NCBI RefSeq assembly: GCF_946478805.1
Contig: NZ_CAMLDC010000019.1
Coordinates: 32,304 to 96,303 of the forward strand
From: an uncultured Fluviicola sp.
GTDB taxonomy: Bacteria > Bacteroidota > Bacteroidia > Flavobacteriales > Crocinitomicaceae
Direction: 5' to 3'
Length of the DNA: 64,000 bases
The notes under the pieces were generated by a model. That model worked only from the letters and a program-made list of their open reading frames with translations, did no database searches and was not told the origin of the DNA. This document shows, in pieces, positions 58,958 to 64,000 of this stretch. The first letter of the stretch is position 1; each line of letters begins with the position of its first letter. Both the position numbers and the translations under genes were made by a program.

Positions 58958-58989
58958 GAATAAAAAATGTGAAGTTACGTTTGAAAGGT

Positions 58990-59712
58990 ATGAATAGAAA
59001 ATGGGTCATAACGTTTGTCTGTGTTTTAACTACCAGCTTGCTTTTTGCGCAACCTGAGAAAACAAAGAATTACAAGCGCTTCGATGAGCGTTGGATTCAC
59101 TTCGGATTCATGTTGGGTGTTAATATGGCCAATTTCAAAGCGATTCCTGTAAATGATGCCTACTCAAGCTACAATTTGAAATCCCTGGAAACTAAACGTC
59201 AGCCGGGTGGACAGGTTGGAATCGTGACCACCATTAAATTAGGTCATCCGATTGTTCGTTTGCGGTTTATACCAACTTTATCCTTCCAAGAACGCGCAGT
59301 CCGGTATTATTATCAGGATCCGGATCCTGCAAAAACAAAGGATATTTTTGCTGAGGAACGTGTAAATTCCACCAACCTCGATTTTCCGTTGATGCTTCAG
59401 TTCCGTACTTTACGTATCAATAACTTTGCAGCATACGTTCTGGTTGGAGGGCAGTATTCATTCGATTTGCAATCGCAGGAAGATGCTTCTCAAAATTTTA
59501 TTGATCCTTTCATCAAAATCAAGGCGAATGATTTTCAGGGACAAGTAGGAGGTGGTTTGGAATGGTTCGCCCCGTTCTTCAAGTTTGGCTTTGAAGTCAA
59601 ATTCTCCCAAAGTTTCTCCAACTCCCTGATCCAGGATAATTCCCCCGTTTCCAAGCCAATCGACCGCCTTTACAACAAGGTTCTTTGGATTTCCTTGATT
59701 TTTGAAGGTTAA
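58990..59712 (+). CDS. porT: Type IX secretion system protein PorT
   Basis: About 240 residues from the ATG of MNRKWVITFVCVLTTSLLFAQ, a proper signal peptide; the longer frame reads through a repeat. The mature protein is an outer-membrane beta-barrel with the PorT opening (FDERWIHFGFMLGVNMANFK), KLGHPIVRLRFIPTLSFQER, NLDFPLMLQFRTLRINN and GLEWFAPFFKFGFEVKFSQ. PorT is required for T9SS secretion. Together with porQ and the cargo proteins here it shows that the organism uses this pathway. Confidence 0.9.
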   Translation: MNRKWVITFVCVLTTSLLFAQPEKTKNYKRFDERWIHFGFMLGVNMANFKAIPVNDAYSSYNLKSLETKRQPGGQVGIVTTIKLGHPIVRLRFIPTLSFQERAVRYYYQDPDPAKTKDIFAEERVNSTNLDFPLMLQFRTLRINNFAAYVLVGGQYSFDLQSQEDASQNFIDPFIKIKANDFQGQVGGGLEWFAPFFKFGFEVKFSQSFSNSLIQDNSPVSKPIDRLYNKVLWISLIFEG

Positions 59713-59713
59713 A

Positions 59714-60101
59714 TAACCACGAAGATCACAAAGCCCGCGAAGCTTTTTACTTTGTCAATTATATCTGATTACTATGTGCTTTATATAACCTATGGGTTTA
59801 GTTTTTTATTCAGTTCCCAGTCTCAATCAAGCAAAGTATCTTCGTGTTCCTCGTGTGCTTTGTGGTTCAAATTGACATCTAGCTATCTGGAGCTTTGGCT
59901 CATAGCTCAATTCTCTTCTTTGCATTCTTCTTCTTTTTGCGTTTAATTTTCATATAGTCCATTCCAAATCCTATTTGATCAATTATTCCTCATACCCTTC
60001 TTGCTTTTCATGGTTCTAATTCATATCAAACTATCCGAAGCCTTAGCTCGCAATCCACACCATGTAAATAATCTTTGTGATCTTCGCGCCCCTTGTGGTT
60101 A
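59714..60101. repeat. Repeat element with 9-nt CACGAAGAT-type units (family D), in a 420-nt gene-free gap
   Basis: The gap from 59713 to 60133 has no convincing gene. It begins with CACGAAGATCACAAAGCC and CGCGAAGCT (59718-59744). An inverted set (CTTCGTGTTCCTCGTGTG then CTTTGTGG) lies at 59839-59867, and another inverted set (CTTTGTGATCTTCGCGCC then CCTTGTGG) at 60073-60101. The stretches between are T-rich and unexplained. Confidence 0.7.
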
Positions 60102-60133
60102 ATGCTTTATCTTTGCGAACTAGAATTCCTTCA

Positions 60134-61693
60134 ATGCAGGTACAATTCCAATTTTCTCCAGAAGAAGCCAAAGATGATTCATTCATCCGTTCAGCTATTT
60201 CCAATGAACTGAAACTTCCGATTGATTCATTTGCTTTCAAATGGCACAAACGTTCCATAGATGCGCGGAAAAGGGAAATCAAGGTAAATGCCAGTTTTGA
60301 AGTTTTTCCGGATGGGATTCTACCTCCTTTTGAGGCTGAATTCAATCCCCGTAAAGTGACACCGGATTCGAAAGTGGTTCACATTATCGGTGCCGGTCCG
60401 GCGGGACTTTATGCTGGTTTGAGAGCATTGGAACTCGGATTGAAACCGGTTATTTTTGAAAGAGGAAAGGATGTTCGTTCTCGCAGACGCGATCTGGCTC
60501 AGTTGAACAAGGAACATATCGTGAATTCCGAATCCAATTATTGTTTCGGGGAAGGTGGTGCAGGAACTTATTCAGACGGAAAATTGTACACGCGTTCCAA
60601 AAAGCGCGGAGATGTGATGAAAGCCCTGAAATGGTTTGTTCATTTCGGAGCACACGAAGATATCATTGTAGACGCGCATCCGCATATCGGAACCAACAAG
60701 TTACCTCAAATTATTGTTGCCATGCGCGACTGTATCCGTGAATTCGGTGGAGAAGTGTTTTTTGAGGCTAAACTCACCGATTTGCATATCACCAATGGTG
60801 AAGTGGAGTCAATAGTGATTAATGGGAAAGAAACGATTCTATGCAAAGCATTGATTTTGGCAACCGGACATTCTGCTCGGGATATTTTTCATTTGTTACA
60901 CGATAAAAAAGTGGCAATTCAGGCAAAAGCGTTTGCACTGGGTGTTCGGGTGGAACATACACAAGCCATTATTGATGAAATCCAGTACCACGGCAGACAC
61001 AATGACGAATACCTTCCACCGGCATCTTACGCGTTGGTGACACAAGTTGCAGATAAAGGAGTTTATTCTTTTTGTATGTGTCCCGGAGGAATTATTGCAC
61101 CATGTGCAACCGAAAATGGGGAAGTAGTTACCAATGGTTGGTCTCCATCCAAACGAAATAATCCCACGTCCAACTCGGGAATAGTAGTAAGTGTGGAGCC
61201 AACTGAGTTACCTGGTTACATTTCAAATAATCCACTGGTGAGCCTGGAATTTCAGCAACAAGTGGAACAGGCATGCTGGAAAGCGGCAGGAAGCACGCAA
61301 GCAGTTCCGGCTCAGCGGCTGAAAGATTTTGTGGAAGGCAAGAAGTCAACCGATTTTCCACGGACTTCCTATCAACCGGGGATTGTTTCGGTGGATCTGA
61401 ATACCGTTCTGCCCGATTTCATAACAAAAAGATTGAGACAGGCTTTTGTGGATTTTGACCGGAAAATGCGCGGATTTTTGACAAACGACGCGGTTCTCCA
61501 TGCACCGGAATCCCGCACATCAAGTCCCGTTTCGGTACCAAGAGATAATGAAACGTGTATGAGTATCAATACCAAAGGGCTATTTCCTTGTGGAGAAGGT
61601 GCAGGCTACGCCGGAGGAATCATTTCCGCAGCAATTGATGGAATGAAGTGCGTGGATGCGGTGGATGTGTATTTCAGATCAACCGCTGAATAA
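60134..61693 (+). CDS. FAD-dependent oxidoreductase (COG2509-type)
   Basis: A 519-residue flavoprotein with the start at MQVQFQFSPEEAK; 19 further codons upstream run into repeat DNA. An N-terminal ferredoxin-like domain (about 1-80) precedes the Rossmann FAD motif HIIGAGPAGLYAGLRALELG. The middle shows NSESNYCFGEGGAGTYSDGKL, and the end has FPCGEGAGYAGGIISAAIDG, which completes the FAD fold. The length and both ends match the COG2509 family of uncharacterised FAD dehydrogenases. The substrate is unknown. The gene stands alone. Confidence 0.88.
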   Translation: MQVQFQFSPEEAKDDSFIRSAISNELKLPIDSFAFKWHKRSIDARKREIKVNASFEVFPDGILPPFEAEFNPRKVTPDSKVVHIIGAGPAGLYAGLRALELGLKPVIFERGKDVRSRRRDLAQLNKEHIVNSESNYCFGEGGAGTYSDGKLYTRSKKRGDVMKALKWFVHFGAHEDIIVDAHPHIGTNKLPQIIVAMRDCIREFGGEVFFEAKLTDLHITNGEVESIVINGKETILCKALILATGHSARDIFHLLHDKKVAIQAKAFALGVRVEHTQAIIDEIQYHGRHNDEYLPPASYALVTQVADKGVYSFCMCPGGIIAPCATENGEVVTNGWSPSKRNNPTSNSGIVVSVEPTELPGYISNNPLVSLEFQQQVEQACWKAAGSTQAVPAQRLKDFVEGKKSTDFPRTSYQPGIVSVDLNTVLPDFITKRLRQAFVDFDRKMRGFLTNDAVLHAPESRTSSPVSVPRDNETCMSINTKGLFPCGEGAGYAGGIISAAIDGMKCVDAVDVYFRSTAE

Positions 61694-61703
61694 AACGTAA
61701 AAC

Positions 61704-61737
61704 AAAAAAGACGGTTTGAATTTCAAACAGCCTTTTT
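61704..61737. terminator. Terminator-like stem between convergent genes
   Basis: An imperfect stem of 13-14 bp (AAAAAGACGGTTTG against CAAACAGCCTTTTT) with A- and T-tracts at its ends could serve both strands. Confidence 0.6.
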
Positions 61738-61759
61738 CAATTTCTTTAATCGATCGGTT

Positions 61760-63835
61760 TTAGTATTTCACGACACGCGTAATACTATTGCCGTTCTTTG
61801 AACTGATATCAAATAAGTAAGTTCCTGTACTCAGTGCATCCAATGCTATTTGTTCGTTGTTCTTAATTTGCTTGGATAAAATGATTTTTCCCTGGAGATC
61901 AAGCACGTTCAATTGTGCGGATTCATCATTATTCAGTCGAATGGTTACAAGACCTGATGTAGGATTCGGCATGAGCGCAATCGATAATGCGTCGTTTTGT
62001 TTTACTCCCAATAATGAAATAGTACCATTATTAAATCCGACCCCTTCCGTTACAACAAAGAACTGGTCAACCGATTTTTGGGAACAATATAGGTCCAGTT
62101 GTAAATAGTAATTCCCTGACCCGCCGCTTAAGATGTAAATAGCCGGAACAATAGTTGTGTCATTGGCATCAACAATAGCCCAGTCAACAAGTAACGTATC
62201 CGGTAGTATTAAAACGACAGAATCAATATAAGCATCACTGATTGTAGCATAGTCGATATCGCAATTTTCAAGTGTAATACTAAGCTCGTCTAAAATTGGT
62301 GTGGCAGAACTAAAAGGATCATTGAGAATATAAGTAGAATCGGTTGGAATAACAAAAACACTTGTCAAAGTATCACCGATACCATTCGTTGAAAACATAG
62401 AATAAACCCCGGGGCATAAATTGTTTTTGGTTACCTGTCCGGATGTGGATGTAATTATTGGAGATCCGTTTTGTAGATCAAAAGTATAATCAGGAATTTC
62501 TTGTGCTGTAATATAGACTGTACCAGTACATCCATTAATATCGGAAGGAGTACTGAAAGTATTTACGTGTAATGTTGATGGGGGAGTAGAACAAAATTGG
62601 AAATCATAGATGTTTACAAATACCGCAAAATAGCTGTTATTCAATACATATTGTCCTGCTATCAATGTCTCTTTTAAGTTATCGCCATTCAAATCACTGA
62701 CTGAAACGGAACCAAATACTCCGATAAATGGAGTGCCTGATAATAGGTTAAAATTTCCGTTCCCATCGTTTGTATAATACTTGGTATAACACGGAGGAAA
62801 ATTCGTTGACATAGTATCGTTGAAATTACCTCCGGTAATCAGAACATCTTCCGAACCATCATTGTTGATATCTGTAAATAGAATTTTTCCTAAACTACTT
62901 GGTAAAAAAGGAGTTCCGGAGACAATAGTGAAGTTTCCGGCACCATCATTCCTGTATAAATTTGACTGAGAATTATGAATATTTGTATTTATACCGGTTA
63001 TTAGTACATCTTGATCCCCATCATTATCTATATCAGAATGGTCAAGATCGCCATCCAGGACTTCAATAAAAGAGGTGCCTGAAGATATGCTGAAATTTCC
63101 GTTGCCATCGTTCAGGTAAAGTCTGGTAATCGTATTGGTGGATAAGGAATCTTTACCACAAACTACTGCATCTAGGTCGCCGTCATTATCTGCGTCAAAT
63201 AGAGAAGTTTCGGGCATCAAGACCGGAGAAATGTCCGATAAACCTGTTGATTCGGAAAAATTTCCCGTTCCGTCATTCATAAATAAGCGAGATCCAACGA
63301 AAACATCATTGTCAGAGTCGTCGTCAACATCCACAAACACCGGTTCTGAAACTTTATCTAAAGGAAACAGATAAATTGATTCGAATATGGATCCGATAAC
63401 TTGACTAAAATTTCCTAAGCCATCATTTCTGTATAAAAACGATTTGTTTTGCTGGTCACATAGAATTAATATGTCTTCATCCAAATCGCCGTCTATATCA
63501 CTGATTCCAGCAATTCTGAACTGGTATTGAAAGTCGTAGAACTGATTTCCCGGATCCAATGAGAACTGCCCGTTTCCATCGTTAATATAGAAATAAAAGT
63601 TAGTGCCTTGTGATGAAGGATTGTTTATTGGAGATCCAACTAATAAAACATCTGTATATCCATCCATATTAAAATCCTTAAGGAACGATTGGGTAGGATA
63701 AGGCGAATTGGATACTTCAGTAAAATCATTACCTGGAGTACCTTGTACAGGATGAATCTCTTCAAAGCACAAATACTGTGAAAAAGAAACGCTCACTAAT
63801 AAAGTGAACAAAATTGATAGGATGGTTTTATTCAT
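61760..63835 (-). CDS. FG-GAP/VCBS-repeat protein secreted by the type IX system
   Basis: A 691-residue secreted protein. Signal peptide ends SVSFSQ. From about 30 to 415 there are seven or so FG-GAP/VCBS repeats, each with a calcium-type acidic loop such as DINNDGSEDVLITGG, DIDGDLDEDILILCD and DADNDGDLDAVVCG, building a beta-propeller. A non-repetitive region follows (about 415-610). The last 75 residues (MPNPTSGLVTIRLNNDES, QLNVLDLQGKIILSKQI, LSTGTYLFDISSKNGNS) are a type A sorting domain for T9SS. It is likely to be surface attached or released. Confidence 0.9.
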   Translation of the reverse strand: MNKTILSILFTLLVSVSFSQYLCFEEIHPVQGTPGNDFTEVSNSPYPTQSFLKDFNMDGYTDVLLVGSPINNPSSQGTNFYFYINDGNGQFSLDPGNQFYDFQYQFRIAGISDIDGDLDEDILILCDQQNKSFLYRNDGLGNFSQVIGSIFESIYLFPLDKVSEPVFVDVDDDSDNDVFVGSRLFMNDGTGNFSESTGLSDISPVLMPETSLFDADNDGDLDAVVCGKDSLSTNTITRLYLNDGNGNFSISSGTSFIEVLDGDLDHSDIDNDGDQDVLITGINTNIHNSQSNLYRNDGAGNFTIVSGTPFLPSSLGKILFTDINNDGSEDVLITGGNFNDTMSTNFPPCYTKYYTNDGNGNFNLLSGTPFIGVFGSVSVSDLNGDNLKETLIAGQYVLNNSYFAVFVNIYDFQFCSTPPSTLHVNTFSTPSDINGCTGTVYITAQEIPDYTFDLQNGSPIITSTSGQVTKNNLCPGVYSMFSTNGIGDTLTSVFVIPTDSTYILNDPFSSATPILDELSITLENCDIDYATISDAYIDSVVLILPDTLLVDWAIVDANDTTIVPAIYILSGGSGNYYLQLDLYCSQKSVDQFFVVTEGVGFNNGTISLLGVKQNDALSIALMPNPTSGLVTIRLNNDESAQLNVLDLQGKIILSKQIKNNEQIALDALSTGTYLFDISSKNGNSITRVVKY

Positions 63836-63945
63836 GTTTCATTGGTTTTTCAATGGGTAAAGATACCATATTTATTCGTGGTTGAACTGTATTGGTTATT
63901 TTATGAAATGATGAAATCAAGGTAATGTATAGTGTAACTGTTGAT

Positions 63946-63970
63946 TGAACTTCCCTAAAATAGGTTGACC
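63946..63970. mobile_element. Possible terminal inverted repeat of an IS3-type element at the window edge
   Basis: TGAACTTCCCTAAAATAGGT followed by TGACC begins with TG and has the CC-AAAA-GTTGAC arrangement of IS150-group ends. The only bases after it are 30 nt of AT-rich sequence, so transposase and the second end, if any, lie outside. Recognition is by pattern memory only. Confidence 0.3.
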
Positions 63971-64000
63971 GTTTTTAATTAAGATTCATACTCAAAAATA

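Noticed and set aside
58870..58989. N-terminal 40-codon extension of PorT
   Set aside because: Those codons are the inverted GTTCAAA repeat; a normal signal peptide begins at the later ATG.
59752..59946. 64-codon plus-strand frame in the gap before the FAD gene
   Set aside because: Ser/Leu/Phe-rich translation of T-rich DNA that runs through a repeat block; no start signal or family.

Overview
The window reads as a chromosomal segment of a marine or freshwater Bacteroidota, most likely Flavobacteriales and possibly a Fluviicola-like Crocinitomicaceae. The order is well supported by the type IX secretion genes porQ and porT, proteins ending in T9SS sorting domains, CarboxypepD_reg-type TonB receptors, DUF4924, DUF4856 and SiaC-type proteins, promoter boxes of the TAnnTTTG type, and the general lack of Shine-Dalgarno sequences. 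The genus is only a guess. No rRNA, tRNA or CRISPR array is visible.

Layout. 1-9.8 kb: a partial secreted protein, a TonB-dependent receptor, mazG, a PagL-like lipid A deacylase followed by a GIN-domain lipoprotein, an ACT-domain protein, cmk, an outer-membrane barrel, porQ and a phosphodiesterase. 10-12.7 kb: pyruvate dehydrogenase pdhA-pdhC and a cold-shock protein. 12.8-18 kb: a secreted LRR protein with a partner, a PaaY-like hexapeptide protein, tag, and a barrel protein. 18.1-25 kb: a five-gene minus-strand operon (DUF4856 lipoprotein, imelysin, HTTM/VKGC membrane protein, FecA-like receptor, Ser/Thr kinase) that looks like a metal-uptake locus. 25-40 kb: housekeeping and envelope genes (BadF-type kinase, SiaC-like, OmpH-like, GH25 lysozyme, GT39, transglutaminase, 3-hydroxybutyryl-CoA dehydrogenase, TonB-box proteins, a DUF2157-DUF4401-GDYXXLXY trio, and a membrane PLD).

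40.6-53.0 kb is the most interesting part: one plus-strand defence locus in the order hsdM1 - membrane coiled-coil gene - hsdM2 - hsdS - ptuA-like ATPase - ptuB-like HNH nuclease - darT - darG - hsdR. A type I restriction-modification operon has two different methylase genes, an unknown membrane protein between them, and a Septu-like pair plus a DarTG toxin-antitoxin pair placed between hsdS and hsdR. The hsdR leader sequence recurs in front of ptuA, so the four cargo genes are bracketed by a short direct repeat. A NYN-domain nuclease gene follows.

53-64 kb: a decayed T9SS cargo gene, a propeller lipoprotein, an aminotransferase, a heptose kinase, ubiE-porT, an FAD oxidoreductase and a large FG-GAP T9SS cargo protein. 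The right edge carries what may be the terminal repeat of an IS3-type element.

The intergenic DNA holds several families of short degenerate tandem repeats (7-9 nt units), usually in inverted pairs around a core and often abutting or overlapping stop codons, plus REP-like GC hairpins. Many starts were moved downstream of the longest open frame because the extra N-terminal codons run into these repeats or terminators, or precede an obvious signal peptide.
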